A DNA stretch of 64,000 nucleotides from Cyprinodon diabolis (Eukaryota > Chordata > Actinopteri > Cyprinodontiformes > Cyprinodontidae). A model generated the notes under the pieces. It worked only from the letters and a program-made list of their open reading frames with translations, did no database searches and was not told the origin of the DNA. The first letter of the stretch is position 1, and the number at the start of each line of letters is the position of its first letter. This document shows positions 37,143 through 51,200 of this stretch, in pieces. The stretch covers positions 124,001 through 188,000 of the forward strand of contig JARPUW010000555.1 of the NCBI GenBank assembly GCA_030533445.1, in the 5' to 3' direction. The position numbers and the translations under genes are program-made.

Positions 37143-38870
37143 CGCTCTTTTCACAGTGAGATAAGGCCATTTTGGCCTCTGGAGTTGTAACAGACAAACC
37201 ATTAATGATACAGCCATGATCTTTTCTGGCAATCATATAGAGCTGAAAACTAACAATATAAAGTAGATTTAAGCAGATGTTTTTGGTTCCAGGCTTCAAA
37301 TCAGAAGGTTGAGGCCAAAATGCTCTTTTCACAGTGAGATAAGGCCATTTTGGCCTCTGGAGTTGTAACAGACAAACTATTAATGATACAGCCATGATCT
37401 TTTCTGGCAATCATCTAGAGCTGAAAACTAACAAAAAAAAGTAGATTTGAGCAGATGTTTTTGGTTCCAAGCTTCAAATCAGAAGGTTGAGGCCAAAACG
37501 CTCTTTTCACAGTGAGATAAGGCTATTTTGGCCTCTGGAGTTGTAACAGACAAACCATTAATGATACAGCCATGATCTTTACTGGCAATCATCTAGAGCT
37601 GAAAACTAACAATATAAAGTAGATTTGAGCAGATGTTTTTGTTCCAGGCTTCAAATCAAAAGGTTGAGGCCAAAACGCTCTTTTCACAGTGAGAAAAGGC
37701 CATTTTGGCCTCTGGAGTTGTAACAGACAAACCATTAATGATACAGCCATGATCTTTTCTGGCAATAATCTAGAGCTGAAAACTAGCAATATAAAGTAGA
37801 TTTGAGCAGATGTTTTTTGTTCCAAGCTTCAAATCAGAAGGTTGAGGCCAAAACGCTCTTTTCACAGTGAGATAATGCAATTTTGGCCTCTGAAGTTGTA
37901 ACAGACAAACCATTAATGATAAAGCCATGATCCTTTCTGGCAATCATCTAGAGCTGAAAACTAACAATATAAAGTAGATTTGAGCAGATGTCTTTGGTTC
38001 CAAGCTTCAAATCAGAAGGTTGAGGCCAAAAAGCTCTTTTCACAGTGAGATAAGGCCATTTTGGCCTCCGGAGTTGTAACAGACAAACCATTAATGATAC
38101 AGCCATGATCTTTTCTGGCAATCATCTAGAGCTGAAAACTAACAATATAAAGTCGATTTGAGCAGATGTTTTTGGTTCCAAGCTTCAAATCAGAAGGTTG
38201 AGGCCAAAATGCTCTTTTCACAGTGAGATAATGCCATTTTGGCCTCTGGAGTTGTAACAGACAAACCATTAATGATACAGCCATGATCTTTTCTGGCAAT
38301 CATCTAGAGCTGAAAACTAACAATATAAAGTAGATTTAAGCAGATGTTTTTGGTTCCAAGCTTCATATTAGAAGGTTGAGGCCAAAACGCTATTTTAACA
38401 GTGAGATAAGGTCATTTTGGCCTCTGGAGTTGTAACAGACAAACCATTAATGATACAGCCATGACCTTTTCTGGCAATCATCTAGAGCTGAAAACTAACA
38501 ATATAAAGTAGATTTGAGCAGATGTTTTTGGTTCCAAGCTTCAAATGAGAAGGTTGAGGCCAAAACGCTCTTTTCACAGTGAGATAATGCCATTTTGGCC
38601 TCTGGAGTTGTAACAGACAAACTATTAATGATACAGCCATGATCTTTCTGGCAATCATCTAAAGCTGAAAACTAACAATATAAAGTAGATTTGAGCAGAT
38701 GTTTTTGGTTCCAAGCTTCAAATTAGAAGGTTGAGGCCAAAACGCTCTTTTCACAGTGAGATAAGGCCATTTTGGCCTCTGGAGTTGTAACAGACAAACT
38801 ATTAATGATACAGCCATGATCTTTTCTGGCAATCATCTAGAGCTGAAAACTAACAATATAAAGTAGATTT
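37143..38870. repeat. Monomers linking the 3.4-4.5-kb duplication to the 38.9-kb blocks
   Basis: Continues the copy of 33.7-34.4 kb at +3432 (GATCTTTACTGG at 37574 matches 34142; GAGAAAAGGCC is shared), then runs through E, D, CAAATCAG, B, C and CAAATTAG units. Private changes include AACAAAAAAAAG near 37430, GATAAAGCC near 37917 and ATGCAATTTTGG near 37874. Confidence 0.8.
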
Positions 38871-40294
38871 GAGCAGATGTTTTTGGTTCCAAGCTTCAAA
38901 TCAGAAGGTTGAGGCCAAAACGCTCTTTTCACAGTGAGATAAGGCCATTTTGGCCTCTGGAGTTGTAACAGACAAACCATTAATGATACAGCCATGATCT
39001 TTTCTGGCAATCATCTAGAGCTGAAAACTAACAATATAAAGTAGATTTGAGCAGATATTTTTGGTTCCAGGCTTCAAATCAAAAGGTTGAGGCCAAAACG
39101 CTGTTTTCACAGTGAGATAATTCCATTTTGGCCTCTGGAGTTGTAACAGACAAACCATTAATGATGCAGCCATGATCTTTTCTGGCAATAATCTAGAGCT
39201 GAAAACTAGCAATATGAAGTAGATTTGAGCAGATGTTTTTTGTTCCAAGCTTCAAATCAGAAGGTTGAGGCCAAAACGCTCTTTTCACAGTGAGATAATG
39301 CCATTTTGGCCTCTGAAGTTGTAACAGACAAACCATTAATGATACAGCCATGATCCTTTCTGGCAATCATCTAGAGCTGAAAACTAACAATATAAAGTAG
39401 ATTTGAGCAGATGTTTTTGGTTCCAAGCTTCAAATCAGAAGGTTGAGGCCAAAATGCTCTTTTCACAGTGAGATAATGCCATTTTGGCCTCTGGAGTTGT
39501 AACAGACAAGCCATTAATGATACAGCCATGATCTTTTCTGGCAATCATCTAGAGCTGAAAACTAACAATATAAAGTAGATTTAAGCAGATGTTTTTGGTT
39601 CCAGGCTTCAAATCAGAAGGTTGAGGCCAAAATGCTCTTTTCACAGTGAGATAAGGCCATTTTGGCCTCTGGAGTTGTAACAGACAAACTATTAATGATA
39701 CAGCCATGATCTTTTCTGGCAATCATCTAGAGCTGAAAACTAACAATATAAAGTAGATTTGAGCAGATGTTTTTGGTTCCAAGCTTCAAATCAGAAGGTT
39801 GAGGCCAAAACGCTCTTTTCACGGTGAGATAAGGCCATTTTGGCCTCTGGAGTTGTAACAGACAAACCATTAATGATACAGCCATGATCTTTTCTGGCAA
39901 TCATCTAGAGCTGAAAACTAACAATATAAAGTAGATTTGAGCAGATATTTTTGGTTCCAGGCTTCAAATCAAAAGGTTGAGGCCAAAACGCTGTTTTCAC
40001 AGTGAGATAATTCCATTTTGGCCTCTGGAGTTGTAACAGACAAACCATTAATGATACAGCCATGATCTTTTCTGGCAATAATCTAGAGCTGAAAACTAGC
40101 AATATAAAGTAGATTTGAGGAGATGTTTTTTGTTCCAAGCTTCAAATCAGAAGGTTGAGGCCAAAACGCTCTTTTCACAGTGAGATAATGCCATTTTGGC
40201 CTCTGAAGTTGTAACAGACAAACCATTAATGATACAGCCATGATCCTTTCTGGCAATCATCAAGAGCTGAAAACTAACAACATAAAGTAGATTT
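38871..40294. repeat. Three-monomer motif repeated at 890-bp spacing
   Basis: A CAAATCAG/AAGGCC unit, then a type A unit with GAGCAGATATTTTTGG and CGCTGTTTTCAC, then a type E unit, at 38871-39404 and again at 39761-40294. A third related set starts near 40473 (+712) but has CGCTCTTTTCAC. The CTGTTTTCAC variant was seen only in these two copies. Confidence 0.82.
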
Positions 40295-41362
40295 GAGCAG
40301 ATGTCTTTGCTTCCAAGCTTCAAATCAGAAGGTTGAGGCCAAAAAGCTCTTTTCACAGTGAGATAAGGCCATTTTGGCCTCCGGAGTTGTAACAGACAAA
40401 CCATTAATGATACAGCCATGATCTTTTCTGGCAATCATATAGAGCTGAAAACTAACAATATAAAGTAGATTTGAGCAGATGTTTTTGGTTCCAAGCTTCA
40501 AATCAGAAGGTTGAGGCCAAAACGCTCTTTTCACAGTGAGATAAGGCCATTTTGGCCTCTGGAGTTGTAACAGACAAACCATTAATGATACAGCCATGAT
40601 CTTTTCTGGCAATCATCTAGAGCTGAAAACTAACAATATAAAGTAGATTTGAGCAGATATTTTTGGTTCCAGGCTTCAAATCAAAAGGTTGAGGCCAAAA
40701 CGCTCTTTTCACAGTGAGATAATTCCATTTTGGCCTCTGGAGTTGTAACAGACAAACCATTAATGATACAGCCATGATCTTTTCTGGCAATAATCCAGAG
40801 CTGAAAACTAGCAATATAAAGTAGATTTGAGCAGATGTTTTTTGTTCCAAGCTTCAAATCAGAAGGTTGAGGCCAAAACGCTCTTTTCACAGTGAGATAA
40901 TGCCATTTTGGCCTCTGAAGTTGTAACAGACAAACCATTAATGATACAGCCATGATCCTTTCTGGCAATCATCTAGAGCTGAAAACTAACAATATAAAGT
41001 AGATTTGAGCAGATGTCTTTGGTTCCAAGCTTCAAATCAGAAGGTTGAGGCCAAAAAGCTCTTTTCACAGTGAGATAAGGCCATTTTGGCCTCCGGAGTT
41101 GTAACAGACAAACCATTAATGATACAGCCATGATCTTTTCTGGCAATCATATAGAGCTGAAAACTAACAATATAAAGTAGATTTGAGCAGATGTTTTTGG
41201 TTCCAAGCTTCAAATCAGAAGGTTGAGGCCAAAATGCTCTTTTCAAAGTGAGATAATGCCATTTTGGCCTCTGGAGTTGTAACAGACAAACCATTAATGA
41301 TACAGCCATGATCTTTTCTGGCAATCATCTAGAGCTGAAAACTAACAATATAAAGTAGATTT
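40295..41362. repeat. Type D, A and E monomers before the 1956-bp duplication
   Basis: Six units: type D near 40295 (with GCTTCCAAGC instead of GGTTCC), CAAATCAG/AAGGCC, type A with GATATTTTTGG, type E, a second type D near 41008, and a CAAATCAG/AATGCTC unit with TTCAAAGTGAG. No non-satellite sequence is present. Confidence 0.78.
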
Positions 41363-43318
41363 GAGCAGATGTTTTTGGTTCCAAGCTTCATATTAGAAGG
41401 TTGAGGCCAAAACGCTATTTTAACAGTGAGATAAGGTCATTTTGGCCTCTGGAGTTGTAACAGACAAACCATTAATGATACAGCCATGACCTTTTCTGGC
41501 AATCATCTAGAGCTGAAAACTAACAATATAAAGTAGATTTGAGCAGATGTTTTTGGTTCCAAGCTTCAAATGAGAAGGTTGAGGCCAAAACGCTCTTTTC
41601 ACAGTGAGATAATGCCATTTTGGCCTCTGGAGTTGTAACAGACAAACCATTAATGATACAGCCATGATCTTTCTGGCAATCATCTAAAGCTGAAAACTAA
41701 CAATATAAAGTAGATTTGAGCAGATGTTTTTGGTTCCAAGCTTCAAATTAGAAGGTTGAGGCCAAAACACTCTTTTCACAGTGAGATAAGGCCATTTTGG
41801 CCTCTGGAGTTGTAACAGACAAACTATTAATGATACAGCCATGATCTTTTCTGGCAATCATCTAGAGCTGAAAACTAACAATATAAAGTAGATTTGAGCA
41901 GATGTTTTTGGTTCCAAGCTTCATATTAGAAGGTTGAGGCCAAAACGCTATTTTAACAGTGAGATAAGGTCATTTTGGCCTCTGGAGTTTTAACAGACAA
42001 ACCATTAATGATACAGCCATGACCTTTTCTGGCAATCATCTAGAGCTGAAAACTAACAATATAAAGTAGATTTGAGCAGATGTTTTTTGTTCCAAGCTTC
42101 AAATCAGAAGGTTGAGGCCAAAACGCTCTTTTCACAGTGAGATAATGCCATTTTGGCCTCTGGAGTTGTAACAGACAAACCATTAATGATACAGCCATGA
42201 TCCTTTCTGGCAATCATCTAGAGCTGAAAACTAACAATATAAAGTAGATTTGAGCAGATGTTTTTGGTTCCAAGCTTCAAATCAGAAGGTTGAGGCCAAA
42301 AAGCTCTTTTCACAGTGAGATAAGGCCATTTTGGCCTCCGGAGTTGTAACAGACAAACCATTAATGATACAGCCATGATCTTTTCTGGCAATCATCTAGA
42401 GCTGAAAACTAACAATATAAAGTAGATTTGAGCAGATGTTTTTGGTTCCAAGCTTCAAATCAGAAGGTTGAGGCCAAAATGCTCTTTTCACAGTGAGATA
42501 ATGCCATTTTGGCCTCTGGAGTTGTAACAGACAAACCATTAATGATACAGCCATGATCTTTTCTGGCAATCATCTAGAGCTGAAAACTAACAATATAAAG
42601 TAGATTTGAGCAGATGTTTTTGGTTCCAAGCTTCATATTAGAAGGTTGAGGCCAAAACGCTATTTTAACAGTGAGATAAGATCATTTTGGCCTCTGGAGT
42701 TGTAACAGACAAACCATTAATGATACAGCCATGATCTTTTCTGGCAATCATCTAGAGCTGAAAACTAACAATATAAAGTAGATTTGAGCAGATGTTTTTG
42801 GTTCCAAGCTTCATATTAGAAGGTTGAGGCCAAAACGCTATTTTAACAGTGAGATAAGGTCATTTTGGCCTCTGGAGTTGTAACAGACAAACCATTAATG
42901 ATACAGCCATGACCTTTTCTGGCAATCATCTAGAGCTGAAAACTAACAATATAAAGTAGATTTGAGCAGATGTTTTTGGTTCCAAGCTTCAAATGAGAAG
43001 GTTGAGGCCAAAACGCTCTTTTCACAGTGAGATAATGCCATTTTGGCCTCTGGAGTTCTAACAGACAAACCATTAATGATACAGCCATGATCTTTCTGGC
43101 AATCATCTAGAGCTGAAAACTAACAATATAAAGTAGATTTGAGCAGATGTTTTTGGTTCCAAGCTTCAAATTAGAAGGTTGAGGCCAAAACGCTCTTTTC
43201 ACAGTGAGATAAGGCCATTTTGGCCTCTGGAGTTGTAACAGACAAACTATTAATGATACAGCCATGATCTTTTCTGGCAATCATCTAGAGCTGAAAACTA
43301 ACAATATAAAGTAGATTT
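41363..43318. repeat. 11-monomer tandem duplication, copy 1 (1956 bp)
   Basis: Starts at a type B unit. Landmarks shared at exactly +1956: AAAACACTC near 41765, GGAGTTTTAAC at 41984, GATAAGATCATT near 42675 and GGAGTTCTAAC near 43053. Similarity starts and stops at monomer boundaries, so this is a perfectly phased tandem duplication. Confidence 0.9.
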
Positions 43319-45274
43319 GAGCAGATGTTTTTGGTTCCAAGCTTCATATTAGAAGGTTGAGGCCAAAACGCTATTTTAACAGTGAGATAAGGTCATTTTG
43401 GCCTCTGGAGTTGTAACAGACAAACCATTAATGATACAGCCATGACCTTTTCTGGCAATCATCTAGAGCTGAAAACTAACAATATAAAGTAGATTTGAGC
43501 AGATGTTTTTGGTTCCAAGCTTCAAATGAGAAGGTTGAGGCCAAAACGCTCTTTTCACAGTGAGATAATGCCATTTTGGCCTCTGGAGTTGTAACAGACA
43601 AACCATTAATGATACAGCCATGATCTTTCTGGCAATCATCTAAAGCTGAAAACTAACAATATAAAGTAGATTTGAGCAGATGTTTTTGGTTCCAAGCTTC
43701 AAATTAGAAGGTTGAGGCCAAAACACTCTTTTCACAGTGAGATAAGGCCATTTTGGCCTCTGGAGTTGTAACAGACAAACTATTAATGATACAGCCATGA
43801 TCTTTTCTGGCAATCATCTAGAGCTGAAAACTAACAATATAAAGTAGATTTGAGCAGATGTTTTTGGTTCCAAGCTTCATATTAGAAGGTTGAGGCCAAA
43901 ACGCTATTTTAACAGTGAGATAAGGTCATTTTGGCCTCTGGAGTTTTAACAGACAAACCATTAATGATACAGCCATGACCTTTTCTGGCAATCATCTAGA
44001 GCTGAAAACTAACAATATAAAGTAGATTTGAGCAGATGTTTTTTGTTCCAAGCTTCAAATCAGAAGGTTGAGGCCAAAACGCTCTTTTCACAGTGAGATA
44101 ATGCCATTTTGGCCTCTGGAGTTGTAACAGACAAACCATTAATGATACAGCCATGATCCTTTCTGGCAATCATCTAGAGCTGAAAACTAACAATATAAAG
44201 TAGATTTGAGCAGATGTTTTTGGTTCCAAGCTTCAAATCAGAAGGTTGAGGCCAAAAAGCTCTTTTCACAGTGAGATAAGGCCATTTTGGCCTCCGGAGT
44301 TGTAACAGACAAACCATTAATGATACAGCCATGATCTTTTCTGGCAATCATCTAGAGCTGAAAACTAACAATATAAAGTAGATTTGAGCAGATGTTTTTG
44401 GTTCCAAGCTTCAAATCAGAAGGTTGAGGCCAAAATGCTCTTTTCACAGTGAGATAATGCCATTTTGGCCTCTGGAGTTGTAACAGACAAACCATTAATG
44501 ATACAGCCATGATCTTTTCTGGCAATCATCTAGAGCTGAAAACTAACAATATAAAGTAGATTTGAGCAGATGTTTTTGGTTCCAAGCTTCATATTAGAAG
44601 GTTGAGGCCAAAACGCTATTTTAACAGTGAGATAAGATCATTTTGGCCTCTGGAGTTGTAACAGACAAACCATTAATGATACAGCCATGATCTTTTCTGG
44701 CAATCATCTAGAGCTGAAAACTAACAATATAAAGTAGATTTGAGCAGATGTTTTTGGTTCCAAGCTTCATATTAGAAGGTTGAGGCCAAAACGCTATTTT
44801 AACAGTGAGATAAGGTCATTTTGGCCTCTGGAGTTGTAACAGACAAACCATTAATGATACAGCCATGACCTTTTCTGGCAATCATCTAGAGCTGAAAACT
44901 AACAATATAAAGTAGATTTGAGCAGATGTTTTTGGTTCCAAGCTTCAAATGAGAAGGTTGAGGCCAAAACGCTCTTTTCACAGTGAGATAATGCCATTTT
45001 GGCCTCTGGAGTTCTAACAGACAAACCATTAATGATACAGCCATGATCTTTCTGGCAATCATCTAGAGCTGAAAACTAACAATATAAAGTAGATTTGAGC
45101 AGATGTTTTTGGTTCCAAGCTTCAAATTAGAAGGTTGAGGCCAAAACGCTCTTTTCACAGTGAGATAAGGCCATTTTGGCCTCTGGAGTTGTAACAGACA
45201 AACTATTAATGATACAGCCATGATCTTTTCTGGCAATCATCTAGAGCTGAAAACTAACAATATAAAGTAGATTT
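43319..45274. repeat. 11-monomer tandem duplication, copy 2 (1956 bp)
   Basis: Adjacent second copy of 41363-43318. All landmark variants checked are present, and I saw no difference at any inspected position. That suggests it is among the youngest duplications in the window. A partial third copy begins at 48296 (GGAGTTTTAAC near 48562, GATAAGATCATT near 49253). Confidence 0.88.
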
Positions 45275-48200
45275 GAGCAGATGTTTTTGGTTCCAAGCTT
45301 CAAATCAGAAGGTTGAGGCCAAAACGCTCTTTTCACAGTGAGATAAGGCGATTTTGGCCTCTGGAGTTGTAACAGACAAACCATTAATGATACAGCCATG
45401 ATCTTTTCTGGCAATCATCTAGAGCTGAAAACTAACAATATAAAGTAGATTTGAGCGGATGTTTTTCGTTCCAGGCTTCAAATCAGAAGGTTGAGGCTAA
45501 AATGTTCTTTTCACAGTGAGATAATGCCATTTTGGCCTCTGGAATTGTAACAGACAAACCATTAATGATACAGCCATGATCTTTTCTGGCAATCATCTAG
45601 AGCCGAAAAATAAGAATATAAAGTGGATTTGAGCAGATGTTTTTGGTTTCAAGCTTCAAATCAGAAGTTGAGGCCAAAACACTCTTTTTACAGTGAGATA
45701 ATGCCATTTTGGCCTCTGGAGTTGTAACAGACAAACCATTAATGATACAGCCATGATCTTTTCTGGCAATCATCTAGAGCTGAAAACTAACAATATAAAG
45801 TCGATTTGAGCAGATGTTTTTGGTTCCAAGCTTCAAATCAGAAGGTTGAGGCCAAAACGCTCTTTTCACAGTGAGATAAGGCCATTTTGGCCTCTGGAGT
45901 TGTAACAGACAAACCATTAATGATACAGCCATGATCTTTTCTGGCAATCATATAGAGCTGAAAACTAACAATATAAAGTAGATTTAAGCAGATGTTTTTG
46001 GTTCCAGGCTTCAAATCAGAAGGTTGAGGCCAAAATGCTCTTTTCACAGTGAGATAAGGCCATTTTGGCCTCTGGAGTTGTAACAGACAAACTATTAATG
46101 ATACAGCCATGATCTTTTCTGGCAATCATCTAGAGCTGAAAACTAACAATATAAAGTAGATTTGAGCAGATGTTTTTGGTTCCAAGCTTCAAATCAGAAG
46201 GTTGAGGCCAAAACGCTCTTTTCACAGTGAGATAAGGCCATTTTGGCCTCTGGAGTTGTAACAGACAAACCATTAATGATACAGCCATGATCTTTTCTGG
46301 CAATCATCTAGAGCTGAAAACTAACAATATAAAGTAGATTTGAGCAGATGTTTTTGGTTCCAGGCTTCAAATCAAAAGGTTGAGGCCAAAACGCTCTTTT
46401 CACAGTGAGATAATTCCATTTTGGCCTCTGGAGTTGTAACAGACAAACCATTAATGATACAGCCATGATCTTTTCTGGCAATCATCTAGAGCTGAAAACT
46501 AACAATATAAAGTAGATTTGAGCAGATGTTTTTGGTTCCAGGCTTCAAATCAAAAGGTTGAGGCCAAAACGCTCTTTTCACAGTGAGATAATTCCATTTT
46601 GGCCTCTGGAGTTGTAACAGACAAACCATTAATGATACAGCCATGATCTTTTCTGGCAATAATCTAGAGCTGAAAACTAGCAATATAAAGTAGATTCGAG
46701 CAGATGTTTTTTGTTCCAAGCTTCAAATCAGAAGGTTGAGGCCAAAACGCTCTTTTCACAGTGAGATAATGCCATTTTGGCCTCTGAAGTTGTAACAGAC
46801 AAACCATTAATGATACAGCCATGATCCTTTCTGGCAATCATCTAGAGCTGAAAACTAACAATATAAAGTAGATTTGAGCAGATGTCTTTGGTTCCAAGCT
46901 TCAAATCAGAAGGTTGAGGCCAAAAAGCTCTTTTCACAGTGAGATAAGGCCATTTTGGCCTCCGGAGTTGTAACAGACAAACCATTAATGATACAGCCAT
47001 GATCTTTTCTGGCAATCATATAGAGCTGAAAACTAACAATATAAAGTAGATTTGAGCAGATGTTTTTGGTTCCAAGCTTCAAATCAGAAGGTTGAGGCCA
47101 AAATGCTCTTTTCACAGTGAGATAATGCCATTTTGGCCTCTGGAGTTGTAACAGACAAACCATTAATGATACAGCCATGATCTTTTCTGGCAATCATCTA
47201 GAGCTGAAAACTAACAATAAAAAGTAGATATGAGCAGATGTTTTTGGTTCCAAGCTTCATATTAGAAGGTTGAGGCCAAAACGCTATTTTAACAGTGAGA
47301 TAAGGTCATTTTGGCCTCTGGAGTTGTAACAGACAAACCATTAATGATACAGCCATGACCTTTTCTGGCAATCATCTAGAGCTGAAAACTAACAATATAA
47401 AGTAGATTTGAGCAGATGTTTTTGGTTCCAAGCTTCAAATGAGAAGGTTGAGGCCAAAACGCTCTTTTCACAGTGAGATAATGCCATTTTGGCCTCTGGA
47501 GTTGTAACAGACAAACCATTAATGATACAGCCATGATCTTTCTGGCAATCATCTAAAGCTGAAAACTAACAATATAAAGTAGATTTGAGCAGATGTTTTT
47601 GGTTCCAAGCTTCAAATTAGAAGGTTGAGGCCAAAACGCTCTTTTCACAGTGAGATAAGGCCATTTTGGCTTCTGGAGTTGTAACAGACAAACTATTAAT
47701 GATACAGCCATGATCTTTTCTGGCAATCATCTAGAGCTGAAAACTAACAATATAAAGTAGATTTGAGCAGATGTTTTTGGTTCCAAGCTTCAAATCAGAA
47801 GGTTGAGGCCAAAAAGCTCTTTTCACAGTGAGATAAGGCCATTTTGGCCTCCGGAGTTGTAACAGACAAACCATTAATGATACAGCCATGATCTTTTCTG
47901 GCAATCATCTAGAGCCGAAAAATAACAATATAAAGTGGATTTGAGCAGATGTTTTTGGTTTCAAGCTTCAAATCAGAAGTTGAGGCCAAAACACTCTTTT
48001 TACAGTGAGATAATGCCATTTTGGCCTCTGGAGTTGTAACAGACAAACCATTAATGATACAGCCATGATCTTTCTGGCAATCATCTAAAGCTGAAAACTA
48101 ACAATATAAAGTAGATTTGAGCAGATGTTTTTGGTTCCAAGCTTCAAATTAGAAGGTTGAGGCCAAAACGCTCTTTTCACAGTGAGATAATGCCATTTTG

Positions 48201-48295
48201 GCCTCTGGAGTTGTAACAGACAAACCATTAATGATACAGCCATGATCTTTCTGGCAATCATCTAAAGCTGAAAACTAACAATATAAAGTAGATTT
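43674..48295. repeat. ~4.6-kb (26-monomer) block, copy 1
   Basis: Matches 48296 onward at +4622 bp from 43674 to ~44.9 kb, +4444 to ~46.75 kb, and +4622 again to ~47.9 kb. The 178-bp steps mean one unit is missing and later one extra unit is present in the second copy. Markers: AAGGCGATTTTGG at 45346, GAGCGGATG near 45454, GAGGCTAAAATG near 45493, AATAAAAAGTAG near 47217 and GGCTTCTGG near 47667. Its first third overlaps the second 1956-bp copy. Confidence 0.82.
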
Positions 48296-51200
48296 GAGCA
48301 GATGTTTTTGGTTCCAAGCTTCAAATTAGAAGGTTGAGGCCAAAACGCTCTTTTCACAGTGAGATAAGGCCATTTTGGCCTCTGGAGTTGTAACAGACAA
48401 ACTATTAATGATACAGCCATGATCTTTTCTGGCAATCATCTAGAGCTGAAAACTAACAATATAAAGTAGATTTGAGCAGATGTTTTTGGTTCCAAGCTTC
48501 ATATTAGAAGGTTGAGGCCAAAACGCTATTTTAACAGTGAGATAAGGTCATTTTGGCCTCTGGAGTTTTAACAGACAAACCATTAATGATACAGCCATGA
48601 CCTTTTCTGGCAATCATCTAGAGCTGAAAACTAACAATATAAAGTAGATTTGAGCAGATGTTTTTTGTTCCAAGCTTCAAATCAGAAGGTTGAGGCCAAA
48701 ACGCTCTTTTCACAGTGAGATAATGCCATTTTGGCCTCTGGAGTTGTAACAGACAAACCATTAATGATACAGCCATGATCCTTTCTGGCAATCATCTAGA
48801 GCTGAAAACTAACAATATAAAGTAGATTTGAGCAGATGTTTTTGGTTCCAAGCTTCAAATCAGAAGGTTGAGGCCAAAAAGCTCTTTTCACAGTGAGATA
48901 AGGCCATTTTGGCCTCCGGAGTTGTAACAGACAAACCATTAATGATACAGCCATGATCTTTTCTGGCAATCATCTAGAGCTGAAAACTAACAATATAAAG
49001 TAGATTTGAGCAGATGTTTTTGGTTCCAAGCTTCAAATCAGAAGGTTGAGGCCAAAATGCTCTTTTCACAGTGAGATAATGCCATTTTGGCCTCTGGAGT
49101 TGTAACAGACAAACCATTAATGATACAGCCATGATCTTTTCTGGCAATCATCTAGAGCTGAAAACTAACAATATAAAGTAGATTTGAGCAGATGTTTTTG
49201 GTTCCAAGCTTCATATTAGAAGGTTGAGGCCAAAACGCTATTTTAACAGTGAGATAAGATCATTTTGGCCTCTGGAGTTGTAACAGACAAACCATTAATG
49301 ATACAGCCATGATCTTTTCTGGCAATCATCTAGAGCTGAAAACTAACAATATAAAGTAGATTTGAGCAGATGTTTTTGGTTCCAAGCTTCATATTAGAAG
49401 GTTGAGGCCAAAACGCTATTTTAACAGTGAGATAAGGTCATTTTGGCCTCTGGAGTTGTAACAGACAAACCATTAATGATACAGCCATGATCTTTCTGGC
49501 AATCATCTAAAGCTGAAAACTAACAATATAAAGTAGATTTGAGCAGATGTTTTTGGTTCCAAGCTTCAAATTAGAAGGTTGAGGCCAAAACGCTCTTTTC
49601 ACAGTGAGATAAGGCCATTTTGGCCTCTGGAGTTGTAACAGACAAACTATTAATGATACAGCCATGATCTTTTCTGGCAATCATCTAGAGCTGAAAACTA
49701 ACAATATAAAGTAGATTTGAGCAGATGTTTTTGGTTCCAAGCTTCAAATCAGAAGGTTGAGGCCAAAACGCTCTTTTCACAGTGAGATAAGGCGATTTTG
49801 GCCTCTGGAGTTGTAACAGACAAACCATTAATGATACAGCCATGATCTTTTCTGGCAATCATCTAGAGCTGAAAACTAACAATATAAAGTAGATTTGAGC
49901 GGATGTTTTTCGTTCCAGGCTTCAAATCAGAAGGTTGAGGCTAAAATGTTCTTTTCACAGTGAGATAATGCCATTTTGGCCTCTGGAATTGTAACAGACA
50001 AACCATTAATGATACAGCCATGATCTTTTCTGGCAATCATCTAGAGCCGAAAAATAACAATATAAAGTGGATTTGAGCAGATGTTTTTGGTTTCAAGCTT
50101 CAAATCAGAAGTTGAGGCCAAAACACTCTTTTTACAGTGAGATAATGCCATTTTGGCCTCTGGAGTTGTAACAGACAAACCATTAATGATACAGCCATGA
50201 TCTTTTCTGGCAATCATCTAGAGCTGAAAACTAACAATATAAAGTCGATTTGAGCAGATGTTTTTGGTTCCAAGCTTCAAATCAGAAGGTTGAGGCCAAA
50301 ACGCTCTTTTCACAGTGAGATAAGGCCATTTTGGCCTCTGGAGTTGTAACAGACAAACCATTAATGATACAGCCATGATCTTTTCTGGCAATCATATAGA
50401 GCTGAAAACTAACAATATAAAGTAGATTTAAGCAGATGTTTTTGGTTCCAGGCTTCAAATCAGAAGGTTGAGGCCAAAATGCTCTTTTCACAGTGAGATA
50501 AGGCCATTTTGGCCTCTGGAGTTGTAACAGACAAACTATTAATGATACAGCCATGATCTTTTCTGGCAATCATCTAGAGCTGAAAACTAACAATATAAAG
50601 TAGATTTGAGCAGATGTTTTTGGTTCCAAGCTTCAAATCAGAAGGTTGAGGCCAAAACGCTCTTTTCACAGTGAGATAAGGCCATTTTGGCCTCTGGAGT
50701 TGTAACAGACAAACCATTAATGATACAGCCATGATCTTTTCTGGCAATCATCTAGAGCTGAAAACTAACAATATAAAGTAGATTTGAGCAGATGTTTTTG
50801 GTTCCAGGCTTCAAATCAAAAGGTTGAGGCCAAAACGCTCTTTTCACAGTGAGATAATTCCATTTTGGCCTCTGGAGTTGTAACAGACAAACCATTAATG
50901 ATACAGCCATGATCTTTTCTGGCAATCATCTAGAGCTGAAAACTAACAATATAAAGTAGATTTGAGCAGATGTTTTTGGTTCCAGGCTTCAAATCAAAAG
51001 GTTGAGGCCAAAACGCTCTTTTCACAGTGAGATAATTCCATTTTGGCCTCTGGAGTTGTAACAGACAAACCATTAATGATACAGCCATGATCTTTTCTGG
51101 CAATAATCTAGAGCTGAAAACTAGCAATATAAAGTAGATTTGGGCAGATGTTTTTGGTTCCAAGCTTAAAGTAAGAAGGTTGAGGCCAAAACGCTCTTTT

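Noticed and set aside
41363..45274. Treating the near-identical tandem copies as certain assembly errors
   Set aside because: Near-identity of adjacent multimers is normal in homogenised satellites. Without reads it cannot be decided, so the copies are annotated as real with a check proposed.
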